Part shown: positions 18,018-27,023 of the stretch, piece after piece
Numbering within the stretch: the stretch's first letter is position 1
Layout: each line of letters begins with the position of its first letter
Source: Paenibacillus sp. FSL K6-3182
GTDB taxonomy: Bacteria > Bacillota > Bacilli > Paenibacillales > Paenibacillaceae
Length of the DNA stretch: 64,000 nucleotides
Direction: 5' to 3'
NCBI RefSeq assembly: GCF_037976325.1
Contig: NZ_CP150265.1
Coordinates: 2,475,501 to 2,539,500, forward strand
Notes under the pieces: model-generated
The model's input: only the letters and a program-made list of their open reading frames with translations
What the model was told of the DNA's origin: nothing
Database searches by the model: none
Made by a program: the position numbers and the translations under genes

Positions 18018-19718
18018 ATGAGCTTTATTCAAGATGTTATCGATTCATTGAAATGGTTGACTGTCTGGGAAATGATCTTATGTGTATTAAACTTGTTCGT
18101 TTTGCTGAGGTATGCTTGGCCCCTTCTCAAAAATAACCGCTGGTTGGATTTTATACCGAGCGCAGGTGTAATCATTGCGATTATTAGCCTTATGAATGGC
18201 GACGCCTCTATACTGGCTCTGCTGATTTACTCCTCTACGGCCATCCTATTCTTAAGTACTGCGAGAAGAGTCTTTAAACCGGCCATTAAGCCGATGTCTT
18301 CGAAATTTCGCTTTGTCATGGTTATCGTTTGCGTCCTTGGTACCCTTCCTACGCTATTGGCATTAACCGTTGCGGGAGAAGTTCGATACAATCCGGTGAG
18401 CGATTTAAGCCATATGAGCTATTCCAAAGCTTTTATCGCGATGAACGAAAGGTTGTCCGCCGAATACCCTTTCGGAGATTGGAAAAAAATCGATTGGGAA
18501 GCAAAGAAAAAGAAATACGAGCCTCTATTCCTCCAAGCGGAAATCAACCATGATCCGAACCTCTACTATAAAACTTTAAGGGATTACCTCTTTTCTTTCC
18601 GCGATGGCCATATCGAAATTGCGAATGAACATCTGTACGACGATAATAACACGTTTAAAAATGAAGTCGGCGGCGGAGTCGGAATTAGCGCCGTTCAATT
18701 GGATAACGGCAAAGTATTGGTTAGCTTACTGTTAGCTGGCAGCCCGGCTGACAAAAGCGGAATCAAGCTCGGAGCCGAAATCATGTCGTGGGACGGGAAA
18801 GACGTTCGGGAAGCATTGGACCAAACGTCATGGAGCGAGAATCCGTCGGCAACCGAAGGAGATCGGATTCAAAATCAAGGGCGTTTCTTGGCAAGAGCTC
18901 CAATCGGCAAAGAAATCGAAGTCGAATTTCGGAATTGGGATGATGAAGCGAGCAAGACTGCGACGCTTACAGCTTACGACGATCAATACGAGACCTTGAA
19001 GAAAACGAAAATTAAGCTAAAAAAAGAAGATCCTCCCGTAGAAGGCGAGATCCTTCGAGAGGAATACGGGTACGTGAAAATCAGATATTTTCTTCCCGGA
19101 ACGACACAATCCGATCCCGCGCAAGTGCTGGAAGACCAATTAAAAGAGTTTCAAGAGAAACGCGTAAAGGGAATCATCATCGATCTACGGGATAATCCGG
19201 GCGGAGACGACGAACTCGTTGCCCAAATGGCAGGACATTTTGTGAACGAGAAGAAGTTCTATGAATACGTCAGTTACTACAATCGAAATACGGGACGTTT
19301 CGAAATCAACCGCGCCGAAACCAGAACCGTTCATCCTTCGCGGAGTTGCTTTCCAGGGGAAATCGCGGTCCTCATTAATTCGAACACCGCGAGCTCAGGG
19401 GAAGGATTGCCGTTGTTCTTAAAAGGAATGCAAAATGTCAAGATTATCGGCTTTGCGTCCACGAACGGTTCGTTCGGAGTCGTGTCCGCTCCTATAGAAA
19501 TGAAAATGCCGGGAGGATATATCTTGCGGTTCCCGGATGGCCGATCACTTAATCAAGACAAAATGATTCAAGGCGATAGCGATGAACGCGGATTTGGCGG
19601 AGCGACTCCCGATATCACAGTTCCGATGAACGAGCAAACATTTAAGATGAAATATATCGATGGGCAGGACGTGGAATTGAATTATGCATTAGCATCTTTG
19701 AAGGAGAAAAACAAATGA
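18018..19718 (+). CDS. S41-family peptidase with membrane anchor and PDZ domain
   Basis: A 566-residue protein. The first 125 residues hold about four hydrophobic helices, unusual for carboxy-terminal-processing proteases, which normally have a single anchor. The extracellular part has a PDZ-like domain (ISAVQLDNGKVLVSLLLAGSP) at about 220-300. The S41 core follows, with IIIDLRDNPGGDDELV and VLINSNTASSGEGLPL, where the catalytic Ser is in the Ser459-Ser460 pair. It starts 73 bases after the two-component pair with a GGAGG site, so it could be its target. Its stop overlaps the ATG of the broken gene downstream. Confidence 0.9.
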   Translation: MSFIQDVIDSLKWLTVWEMILCVLNLFVLLRYAWPLLKNNRWLDFIPSAGVIIAIISLMNGDASILALLIYSSTAILFLSTARRVFKPAIKPMSSKFRFVMVIVCVLGTLPTLLALTVAGEVRYNPVSDLSHMSYSKAFIAMNERLSAEYPFGDWKKIDWEAKKKKYEPLFLQAEINHDPNLYYKTLRDYLFSFRDGHIEIANEHLYDDNNTFKNEVGGGVGISAVQLDNGKVLVSLLLAGSPADKSGIKLGAEIMSWDGKDVREALDQTSWSENPSATEGDRIQNQGRFLARAPIGKEIEVEFRNWDDEASKTATLTAYDDQYETLKKTKIKLKKEDPPVEGEILREEYGYVKIRYFLPGTTQSDPAQVLEDQLKEFQEKRVKGIIIDLRDNPGGDDELVAQMAGHFVNEKKFYEYVSYYNRNTGRFEINRAETRTVHPSRSCFPGEIAVLINSNTASSGEGLPLFLKGMQNVKIIGFASTNGSFGVVSAPIEMKMPGGYILRFPDGRSLNQDKMIQGDSDERGFGGATPDITVPMNEQTFKMKYIDGQDVELNYALASLKEKNK

Positions 19719-20147
19719 CCATAATCGACAAATTAGCATCGTCACTTAACCGCAAAGACGAAGGTCCTAACCAGGAGCTGGCGAAAAACATTGCCGATCG
19801 AGATGATAAAGGAGCTGTAATAGAACTAGTTGATAACTTGCATAACAATGACAAGAACATCCAAAGCGATTGCATTAAAGTTCTCTATGAGATTGGAGAT
19901 CTGAGGCCATCTTTAATTGCTGAATACAGCAAAGAGCTTGTAACATTGCTTGATTATGGAAACAATCGACGAACAGCTTAAGAAATGTCCGACCAATCAG
20001 CTTCCAATGTATGCGGAGAATGCAATAGCCATCGTTAACGATAATAACAAAGCCCTTTTCATAAAGACGCTTTCCTCACGACTGGGCGATATTGATAAGG
20101 ACACAAAACGAAAGCGAGTGGAGAAAGTGATTAAGAAATTGAGTTGA
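19715..20147 (+). pseudogene. Broken HEAT-repeat-like gene with internal deletion and frameshift
   Basis: Two short frames look like the two ends of one helical-repeat protein. The first (19715-19981) begins MTIIDKLASSLNRKDEGPNQ and runs through ELVDNLHNNDKNIQSDCIKVLYEIG. The second frame begins near 19950 (METIDEQLKKCPTNQLPMYAENA) and ends RKRVEKVIKKLS. As I recall the intact family, the first end is followed by roughly 60 further residues before the QLxKCPxNQxPMYAE segment, so an internal deletion has fused the ends out of frame. The start overlaps the protease stop by ATGA, so the truncated product may still be made. Function of the intact family is unknown. Confidence 0.65.
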
Positions 20148-20171
20148 AGCTTAAGTGAAAAGTTATTATTC

Positions 20172-20204
20172 AAGGGGAGTAGCCTAACAGGCTGCTCCTT
20201 TTTT
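20172..20204 (+). terminator. Rho-independent terminator
   Basis: GGAGTAGCC pairs with GGCTGCTCC (one G-T pair) around a five-base loop and is followed by six T. It ends the OmpR/HK/S41/HEAT-like gene run. Confidence 0.88.
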
Positions 20205-20451
20205 GTGAGCAAGTGGAGTTAACAATCATAGCTGAGGGGCTATCATCAAATTTTGTTGGCGATAGCGTGACAATAGATCGATCAATCTCCTTCTGGAGAC
20301 CGAGCGCAAAATACATCGACTGAGGGAAGGTCATTTCTTTTGGATGGTATATGATGGAAAAATAGTGCAGCAATGGGGCGTTGCCTCCATAAGTTAACCG
20401 GTGAAACAACAAACCATGTTCTAAAAAATAGAATACGAGGAGATGAAGGTA
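20205..20451. other. Intergenic stretch without a recognisable gene
   Basis: Both strands carry several broken frames. An 80-codon minus-strand frame runs across it (20170-20412), but it has no ribosome site I trust and resembles nothing I know. It may be degenerate coding DNA. The last 20 bases hold the ribosome site of the ABC ATPase gene. Confidence 0.4.
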
Positions 20452-21156
20452 GTGAAAAAGTTAATCGATTTCAAAAATGTAACCAAAGAATACAACATAG
20501 GTGAAGTGACGATTAAGGCGCTAGCAGGTGTTGATTTTTCCATATTAGAGGGGGAATTCGTTGTCATTTTAGGTGCAAGCGGTGCCGGCAAAAGTACGAT
20601 TTTGAATATACTTGGCGGAATGGATACAGCTTCTTCTGGTCAAGTGTTTGTTGGTGGCCATGAAATCACAAGATTAGGCGAAAAAAAATTAACAGAATAT
20701 CGTGGTGAGAAGGTAGGTTTTGTATTTCAATTTTATAATTTGATTCCGAATTTAAACACGCTAGAGAATGTTGAATTTGCAACGGAAGTATGTAAAAACC
20801 ATTTGGATGCTAAAGATATTTTACATAAAGTGGGATTAAAAGAACGGATCAAAAACTTTCCTTCCCAGTTATCTGGAGGGGAACAGCAAAGGGTTGCTAT
20901 CGCGAGAGCGGTTGCCAAAAATCCTTTACTGCTGCTTTGTGATGAGCCCACCGGAGCTTTGGATTATGTAACGGGCAAGTCTGTCTTAAAGCTTCTTCAA
21001 GATTTGAACAAAGATACGAAAAAATGCGTTGTTGTGGTCACACATAACTCTGCAATTGCTCCTATGGCTGATAAAGTCATAAAGGTTAAAAGCGGAAGGA
21101 TTGAGAGCATCACTATAAATGAGGAAAAACAAAGTGTTGAAGGGATTGAGTGGTAA
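20452..21156 (+). CDS. ABC transporter ATP-binding protein, MacB/LolD type
   Basis: A 234-residue ATPase that powers the FtsX-type permease encoded next. Motifs: Walker [11 protein letters not shown]-loop VFQFYNL, signature LSGGEQQR, Walker [13 protein letters not shown] and the switch His in VVVTHN. GTG 20452 is preferred, nine bases after GAGGAG; the in-frame ATG at 20443 directly abuts that site. Its end lies right against the permease start, so they form one transport unit. This class usually exports peptides or lipoproteins, or gives antimicrobial-peptide resistance. Confidence 0.94.
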   Translation: MKKLIDFKNVTKEYNIGEVTIKALAGVDFSILEGEFVVILGASGAGKSTILNILGGMDTASSGQVFVGGHEITRLGEKKLTEYRGEKVGFVFQFYNLIPNLNTLENVEFATEVCKNHLDAKDILHKVGLKERIKNFPSQLSGGEQQRVAIARAVAKNPLLLLCDEPTGALDYVTGKSVLKLLQDLNKDTKKCVVVVTHNSAIAPMADKVIKVKSGRIESITINEEKQSVEGIEW

Positions 21157-21158
21157 TT

Positions 21159-23483
21159 ATGAAATTATTTTTGAAATCAATAAGGGATATCAAACAATCG
21201 ATAGGACAATTTATAGCTTTTGTTTTGGTTATCGCAGTAGGAGCTTTCTTCTATACGGGGCTTGTAACTTTAAGTGACAATCTTGGCGCGTATACGAAGG
21301 TTTATTTTAAAGAACATCATTTAAGCGACTTAAATGTATACTACAGCCAAATTTCAAGCGATGATGTGGCTCGTCTAAGCGAGATCGCAGGTATTCATAA
21401 AATAGAAGGACGGTATAGCTTTGATGCCACGCAAGCTTTTAAAGATTATAAAGCGATTTTGAAAATCCATTCGATTCCTGAAAAAAATGAAATAAATACG
21501 CCTACGATCATTACGGGCAATATCCCGTCAAAACAGGATGAAATCGTATTAGATTCCGCTTATGCCAAAGAACATCATTTTCAACTAGGTGATTCACTCA
21601 GTATTAGCAGCAATGGCAGAAGCTTTAATTTTACAATTAGCGGCTTGATTGAGAATGTTGAACATACTAAAAAGAACGAAACGCAGGACCATAAAATCAG
21701 CGGAATCGCTTATATTGCCGAAGCGGCAATTCCTGCAATCGCTGACGGCTTTTACTATAATGAAGTTATGATTGAGGCTCAAGAGGGTTACGATATAGAT
21801 AAAATAGGTCAAACCATTGAGGTTCAATCCAAACAACTCCCTTATTTAACTCAAGAAACTAAAGAACGGTCTTTCAATTACTCGCAATTAAACCAAACAA
21901 TACATAATAACAAATTGATGAGTAAGGTTATACCTCTTGTTCTCTTTTTAATTGAAGCAATTATTCTGTTCCTTACGATGTCGAGAATTATAGATTCACA
22001 AAGAAACCAAGTAGGCATTATGAAAGCATTAGGTGTAAAAAACAGAAATATTATGCTTCATTATATGGGCTATCCTGTGCTGGCAAGCATCATAGGATCT
22101 ATCCTTGGTTTTGTCATATCCGCTATTGTATTTATTCCATTAATTACGGCGTCGAATGCAAGGGCTTACTCTATGCCTGGCATTTCATTTACACTTTCAT
22201 TATTTTCTATTATTCCTCCTATTATTTTCTCCAGCGCTTTTGGAATCCTGTCATGTTATTTTAGTGGCAGAACGATATTAAATGAACGTGCTGCCCAGGC
22301 GATGCGCCCTAAACCGCCAAAGAAGATGAAGAAGCTGCTCATTGAAAAAATTCCGGGTATTTGGAGCCGAATTTCCTACAGCCATAAGCTCATTTTGAGA
22401 AATATATTTTTAAATAAACAAAAAGCTTTAGCGAGCTCCGTTGGTGTTGTTGTAAGCACTGTTTTATTGATCACTGCATTTGGCACACAAATGTCTTTGG
22501 TGAAGGTGGCTGATCAAATTGAGGATGTGTATACCTATGATTTGAGAGTCGATTATGCGGTAGGAACATCTTCTGATTCGATTAATCTCTCTTCCAATAT
22601 TGCAAAAAGCCATGGATTATCTACCTTTCCTGTTGCCTTTATAAAAGAGGATGTCAAAGAAAACGCCACATTAGTGGTTACGGAAAAAGAAAACGACCTT
22701 ATTCATTTCTTTGATGAAAATGATAAAAGAATTCGTTTAGAAAACAATGGTGTACTAATACCGAAATCTTACGCAGACAAGTATCAAATTGCAGAAGGCG
22801 ATACGATCCAAATGGAATTTACAGCACCAGAGCTTAACCAAAAATCGGTGAACATGAAGGTTCTAAAAATATCTAATCAGTATTCGAATCCTTCGTTTTA
22901 TAGCACACCCGAATATATGAATAGTTTAGGTATAGACTATCGCCCAACCTCGGTTTTAGTTAAAGCGAACAGCTCGGCGGATCTGATAAGCGTTCGTAAT
23001 TTCTTTGAGCAGGATCAACGTGTAGACACCATTGCAGATAAGGATGATCTAAAGAAATCCGCGCAATATATTTTGAGGCAAAATAGTTTTGTATTCATTA
23101 TGTTTATCATTTGTGCGGTCATACTCTCCTTTGGGGCTATCTATACGATATCTTCCATTAACATTTATGAAAGGATTCGTGAGCTTGCAACACTGAAGGT
23201 ATTAGGCTATCAAAAAAATAAAATAAACCGGCTTATCTTCTCTGAAAATATCATTTTAACCGCCTTTGCGGTAATTGTAGCGTTACCGATCAGCGGCTAT
23301 ATCTACACCATTATTGTTCAGGCATTGTCGAGTCCCCATCAGCAAATCCCAGATAAATTAAACATAACGATCTTGTTAGTTTCTATTCTGCTTGCGTTCT
23401 TACTTACTACGCTTTCTAATTTACTGCTTCGGCGAAAAGTTTCTCAAATTAATATGATTGAATCATTGAAAAGTATTGAATAA
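21159..23483 (+). CDS. FtsX-family ABC transporter permease
   Basis: A 774-residue membrane protein with two FtsX units. A first helix (IGQFIAFVLVIAVGAFFYTG) leads into a long extracellular MacB-like domain (about residues 40-265). Three helices follow, then a cytoplasmic link (residues about 380-415, rich in Pro and Lys), a second N-terminal helix, a second extracellular domain, and three final helices ending in IESLKSIE. IMKALGVKNRN and LATLKVLGYQKNK are the coupling helices that contact the ATPase. ATG 21159 gives the usual family N-terminus; GTG 21150 is in frame. A strong terminator follows. Substrate unknown. Confidence 0.93.
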   Translation: MKLFLKSIRDIKQSIGQFIAFVLVIAVGAFFYTGLVTLSDNLGAYTKVYFKEHHLSDLNVYYSQISSDDVARLSEIAGIHKIEGRYSFDATQAFKDYKAILKIHSIPEKNEINTPTIITGNIPSKQDEIVLDSAYAKEHHFQLGDSLSISSNGRSFNFTISGLIENVEHTKKNETQDHKISGIAYIAEAAIPAIADGFYYNEVMIEAQEGYDIDKIGQTIEVQSKQLPYLTQETKERSFNYSQLNQTIHNNKLMSKVIPLVLFLIEAIILFLTMSRIIDSQRNQVGIMKALGVKNRNIMLHYMGYPVLASIIGSILGFVISAIVFIPLITASNARAYSMPGISFTLSLFSIIPPIIFSSAFGILSCYFSGRTILNERAAQAMRPKPPKKMKKLLIEKIPGIWSRISYSHKLILRNIFLNKQKALASSVGVVVSTVLLITAFGTQMSLVKVADQIEDVYTYDLRVDYAVGTSSDSINLSSNIAKSHGLSTFPVAFIKEDVKENATLVVTEKENDLIHFFDENDKRIRLENNGVLIPKSYADKYQIAEGDTIQMEFTAPELNQKSVNMKVLKISNQYSNPSFYSTPEYMNSLGIDYRPTSVLVKANSSADLISVRNFFEQDQRVDTIADKDDLKKSAQYILRQNSFVFIMFIICAVILSFGAIYTISSINIYERIRELATLKVLGYQKNKINRLIFSENIILTAFAVIVALPISGYIYTIIVQALSSPHQQIPDKLNITILLVSILLAFLLTTLSNLLLRRKVSQINMIESLKSIE

Positions 23484-23541
23484 AACGTATTAAGCGTTTC
23501 ACTAGGTAAGGTTTTCGAAAGCTTCACAGGGCATTTATGTT

Positions 23542-23570
23542 AAACACGCTATAGTTTAGCGTGTTTTTTT
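23542..23570 (+). terminator. Rho-independent terminator of the FtsX exporter operon
   Basis: AAACACGCTA pairs with TAGCGTGTTT around a five-base loop and runs into a T-tract. Confidence 0.9.
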
Positions 23571-23929
23571 GTGCTGTGATACCTTTTGCTAATAACGAAC
23601 TCAGAGGGGACAAATGGCTATAGAAGGATAATATTAAACGATTCCGTTTTCTATGAAGTTGAAATTAAAACCCATTTACAAAGAATAAGAGATATTTATC
23701 CCTTAATAACATAATCAACCTTCTTTTTGGTTATGGAGACAACTCGTACAATAAAGGGAGAAACATATCAGATACTCGCTTTACACCGCAATTTCCCCCC
23801 CGATTTTCTTTGTGCAATCTTCTTTTCTCTTGTTCAAACGACTTAGCAGAACTATGATGTGACGGTTTTCCTTTGTTTTTATCCTTACTTTAGGAGGTGA
23901 CTGGGCAGAGTCTATTTGATATTCACTTA

Positions 23930-23944
23930 TTGAAAGCGATTTCA
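23930..23944. promoter_or_regulatory. CcpA cre box of the chitinase gene
   Basis: TTGAAAGCGATTTCA matches the CcpA consensus WTGNAARCGNWWWCA at every defined position. It ends 28 bases before the chitinase start, a place where bound CcpA would block transcription. The rest of the 23571-23972 gap is AT-rich upstream DNA with no gene seen. Confidence 0.8.
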
Positions 23945-23972
23945 AAACTGAAGGAAGAGGTGTATTTAAGAA

Positions 23973-26030
23973 ATGGTACTAGGCGGAGCATCGGTACGAA
24001 AAAGTAGTGTTATCCTGTTGGTTGCTTTTCTCATCCTCTCATTGTTTTACTCCCTAGCATTTGGTGGACAGAAGGTAGAAGCAGCTTCAAATTCAAAGAT
24101 AATCGGGTATTATCCCTCTTGGGGTGCCTATGGCAGAAATTACAATGTCATGGATATGGATGTTAGCAAGGTAACTCATATTAACTATGCGTTTGCAGAT
24201 ATTTGTTGGAATGGCATTCACGGAAATTCAGATCCGACAGGGCCTAATCCCGTGACATGGGCTTGTCAGGACGAAGTTGGTACGATTAACGTGCCAAATG
24301 GGACAATCGTATTAGGCGATCCTTGGATCGACACAGGAAAAGCGTTCCCTGGGGATACGTGGGATAAGCCGATAAAGGGCAATCTTGGGCAGCTGATTAA
24401 GCAGAAGCAAGCTAATCCTCATTTAAAAACTATTATCTCCGTAGGCGGATGGAGTTGGTCGAACCGATTCTCTGATGTTGCGGCCAGTGCGGCCACAAGG
24501 GAGACATTCGCTAATTCAGCAGTAGACTTCCTACGAAAATATCAATTCGATGGCGTTGATCTCGACTGGGAATACCCGGTAAGCGGAGGGTTAGCTGGCA
24601 ATAGCGTAAGGGCTGCTGATAAGCAAAACTATACGCTGCTGCTTCAGAAGATTCGGGAGAAGCTTAATGCTGCGGGTACGGCGGATGGTAAAACTTATCT
24701 GCTGACGATTGCCTCAGGTGCAAGTCCGACGTATGCACAAAATACCGAGCTAGGTAATATTGCTGCGATTGTCGATTGGATCAACATTATGACATATGAT
24801 TTCAACGGCGGCTGGCAAACCGTAAGCGCCCACAATGCTCCACTGAACTATGATCCAGCAGCAGCAGCGGCGGGCGTTCCAAACGCGGCGACGTATAACA
24901 GTGCGTCTGGCGTGCAAGGGCACTTGGATGCCGGAGTTCCAGCTAGTAAAATTGTGTTGGGAGTCCCTTTCTATGGTCGAGGCTGGGCCAATTGTGCAGC
25001 GACCGGTAATGGGCAGTATCAAAGCTGCTCTGGCGTGCCTGCGGGTACATGGGAAGCGGGGTTATTTGATTATACAGATCTCGAAAACAACTACATTAAT
25101 AAAAACGGCTACACACGTTATTGGAATGATACAGCGAAGGTACCTTACTTATATAACGCTGCTAAACGTACTTTTATCTCCTACGATGATACAGAATCAC
25201 TGGGCCACAAGACAGCCTTCATTCAAAGCAAAGGGCTGGGCGGTGCCATGTTCTGGGAGTTTAGCGGTGACCGAAACAAAGTTCTATTAAACAAGCTGGC
25301 GAGCGATTTGGCAGGATCTGGTAGTGCAGACATCATTGCGCCATCGGTACCGGGCAACCTTCAATCCACTGCAAAAACATCAAATAGTGTAACATTAGCT
25401 TGGGGTGCGTCCACTGACAACGTTGGCGTGACGGGTTATACCGTGACTTATGGTTCTACAAGCGTAAACGTCACAGGAACGAGCACGACAATTAGTGGAC
25501 TTGCTGCTAATACAGCCTATACGTTTACTGTGAAAGCGAAGGATGCGGCTGGCAATATTTCGGGAGCGAGCAATGCACTTCCAGTAACAACGAATCCAGC
25601 TGCGGGAGATACAACCTCGCCAACAGCGCCAACGAATCTTCAAGTCACAGCCAAAACATCCTCCAGCGTCAATCTTTCATGGACGGCATCTACCGACAAC
25701 GTCGGCGTAACCGGTTATACCGTGACTTATGGTTCTACCAACGTGAACGTTACGGGAACGAGCACGACAATTAGCGGTCTTGCCGCAAGTACGGCTTATA
25801 CATTTACTGTAGTGGCGAAAGATGCCGCGGGCAATGTTTCGAGCGGCACATCGATTGCTGCTACGACTGATGCAAACGGTGGAACGGTAAATGCTTGGGC
25901 ACCTAATGTAAGCTACAAAGCAAACGATCTCGTTACTTACGGAGGCAAAACCTATTATTGTATTCAGCCTCATACATCATTAGCTGGCTGGGAACCATCG
26001 AATGTGCCAGCATTATGGGGTTTGAAATAA
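23973..26030 (+). CDS. Secreted chitinase: GH18, two FnIII modules, CBM5/12
   Basis: A 685-residue secreted enzyme. A signal peptide ends at VEA near residue 38. The GH18 catalytic domain (about 40-450) opens with IIGYYPSWGAYGRNY and carries FDGVDLDWEYP, so the general acid is Glu200. Two fibronectin type III modules follow (about 455-545 and 550-635), then a C-terminal CBM5/12 chitin-binding module (WAPNVSYKANDLVTYGGKTY). The build resembles Bacillus circulans chitinase A1 with modules shortened. The FnIII modules are nearly identical in DNA, a recent duplication. A cre box lies just upstream and a strong terminator just downstream. Confidence 0.97.
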   Translation: MVLGGASVRKSSVILLVAFLILSLFYSLAFGGQKVEAASNSKIIGYYPSWGAYGRNYNVMDMDVSKVTHINYAFADICWNGIHGNSDPTGPNPVTWACQDEVGTINVPNGTIVLGDPWIDTGKAFPGDTWDKPIKGNLGQLIKQKQANPHLKTIISVGGWSWSNRFSDVAASAATRETFANSAVDFLRKYQFDGVDLDWEYPVSGGLAGNSVRAADKQNYTLLLQKIREKLNAAGTADGKTYLLTIASGASPTYAQNTELGNIAAIVDWINIMTYDFNGGWQTVSAHNAPLNYDPAAAAAGVPNAATYNSASGVQGHLDAGVPASKIVLGVPFYGRGWANCAATGNGQYQSCSGVPAGTWEAGLFDYTDLENNYINKNGYTRYWNDTAKVPYLYNAAKRTFISYDDTESLGHKTAFIQSKGLGGAMFWEFSGDRNKVLLNKLASDLAGSGSADIIAPSVPGNLQSTAKTSNSVTLAWGASTDNVGVTGYTVTYGSTSVNVTGTSTTISGLAANTAYTFTVKAKDAAGNISGASNALPVTTNPAAGDTTSPTAPTNLQVTAKTSSSVNLSWTASTDNVGVTGYTVTYGSTNVNVTGTSTTISGLAASTAYTFTVVAKDAAGNVSSGTSIAATTDANGGTVNAWAPNVSYKANDLVTYGGKTYYCIQPHTSLAGWEPSNVPALWGLK
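25340..25870 (+). repeat. Tandem FnIII-coding repeat inside the chitinase gene
   Basis: Two copies about 288 bases apart encode near-identical FnIII modules (for example GVTGYTVTYGSTxVNVTGTS in both, with most codons shared). The nucleotide similarity, not just the protein similarity, marks a recent duplication or gene conversion. Confidence 0.75.
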
Positions 26031-26038
26031 GCAAGAGC

Positions 26039-26068
26039 AGCCGCCCTGCCTAAGGGCGGCTTTTTTTA
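26039..26068 (+). terminator. Rho-independent terminator of the chitinase gene
   Basis: AGCCGCCCT pairs perfectly with AGGGCGGCT around a five-base loop, followed by seven T. Confidence 0.92.
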
Positions 26069-26205
26069 TTTTTTAAACGCTTAATAAAAGGAATAATAAG
26101 TTAATTATTTATTCATTTCAAATAGAATTAGGGAAGGTAAACTAGCATGCGTGTCGAAAATAGCGTAGAGAGTTTTCAAAGAGGTGATTTGCAATTTACA
26201 CATTA

Positions 26206-26841
26206 ATGGATAAGTGGTTTGTTTCACTAGGATTGGCGATAGTGCTGACCTGTTCTTTTAAAATATTGGAGTTCATCATTTCAAGGGCTTTAACGAAGAC
26301 GAAAATTAATCATTTTAAAAGAAATACCGTATATGTATGGGGATTTTTCGCCATCGCAGCAGCTTGTTTTTATGAGGAGAATTATGTTTTTAATCTGCCT
26401 ATTAATTTTACAATGGTATTATCGTTGACTGCTGTTGTATTCATTGCGAATGTAATCGTCTCACGACACTCTGGATATCGTCTGGAAAGTAAATTTAATA
26501 GGATTAATTTTATAATTGCGTATCCGATTATCGAAGAAATCATATTTAGAGGTCTAATGCTTCCGATCCTGAACCAAGCATTCGTAGCGGCATCATCCTA
26601 TGAACTATTTTATCTTCCGGTCACACTCCCAATCCTCATTTCCTCCTTATTATTTGCAGTCTCGCATTTGCAATACTATACATTAAACAAATTAAGTGTA
26701 AGGTTTATGTTCTTTGCTTTCATAGGTGGAATCATATTTGGAACCATTGCAGACATCACACAATCCATATTCATTCCTGTATTACTGCATATTCAGTATA
26801 ATTTGCTATCTGTCTATTACTCTAGAAAAGTGAAAATATAG
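26206..26841 (+). CDS. CPBP-family intramembrane metalloprotease
   Basis: A 211-residue membrane protein with about six hydrophobic helices. The CPBP (CaaX protease/bacteriocin-processing) motifs are present: Glu110-Glu111 with Arg115 in YPIIEEIIFRG, and a His in LLFAVSHLQY, plus a late helix with LLHIQYN. Members cleave within membranes in peptide maturation, immunity or signalling. The ATG at 26206 has no nearby ribosome site; AGAGGTG lies 19 bases upstream, correctly placed for an in-frame ATT at 26194, so a rare ATT start is possible. It stands alone. Confidence 0.88.
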   Translation: MDKWFVSLGLAIVLTCSFKILEFIISRALTKTKINHFKRNTVYVWGFFAIAAACFYEENYVFNLPINFTMVLSLTAVVFIANVIVSRHSGYRLESKFNRINFIIAYPIIEEIIFRGLMLPILNQAFVAASSYELFYLPVTLPILISSLLFAVSHLQYYTLNKLSVRFMFFAFIGGIIFGTIADITQSIFIPVLLHIQYNLLSVYYSRKVKI

Positions 26842-27023
26842 CAACTAATTTAATGTTGTTTACAAGCGGAAGGAAGGCGCATCGCTAGTCACGCTGAGGG
26901 TTTCCATCACTATGTTTAACGGGACGCTCAGCGCATACATCATTCCACTAGTTTATGAATGGTTTTTCCATCACAGAGTCCTCATTCAAAAATAAGAGGA
27001 AACATCTTATATAAGGAGAAGCC

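Noticed and set aside
20170-20412. 80-codon minus-strand frame as a gene
   Set aside because: It runs through the terminator at 20172-20204 and lacks a ribosome site and known similarity.
26892-26933. Inverted repeat CGCTGAG/CTCAGCG as a terminator of the CPBP gene
   Set aside because: The loop is 28 bases and no T-run follows; it may be chance.
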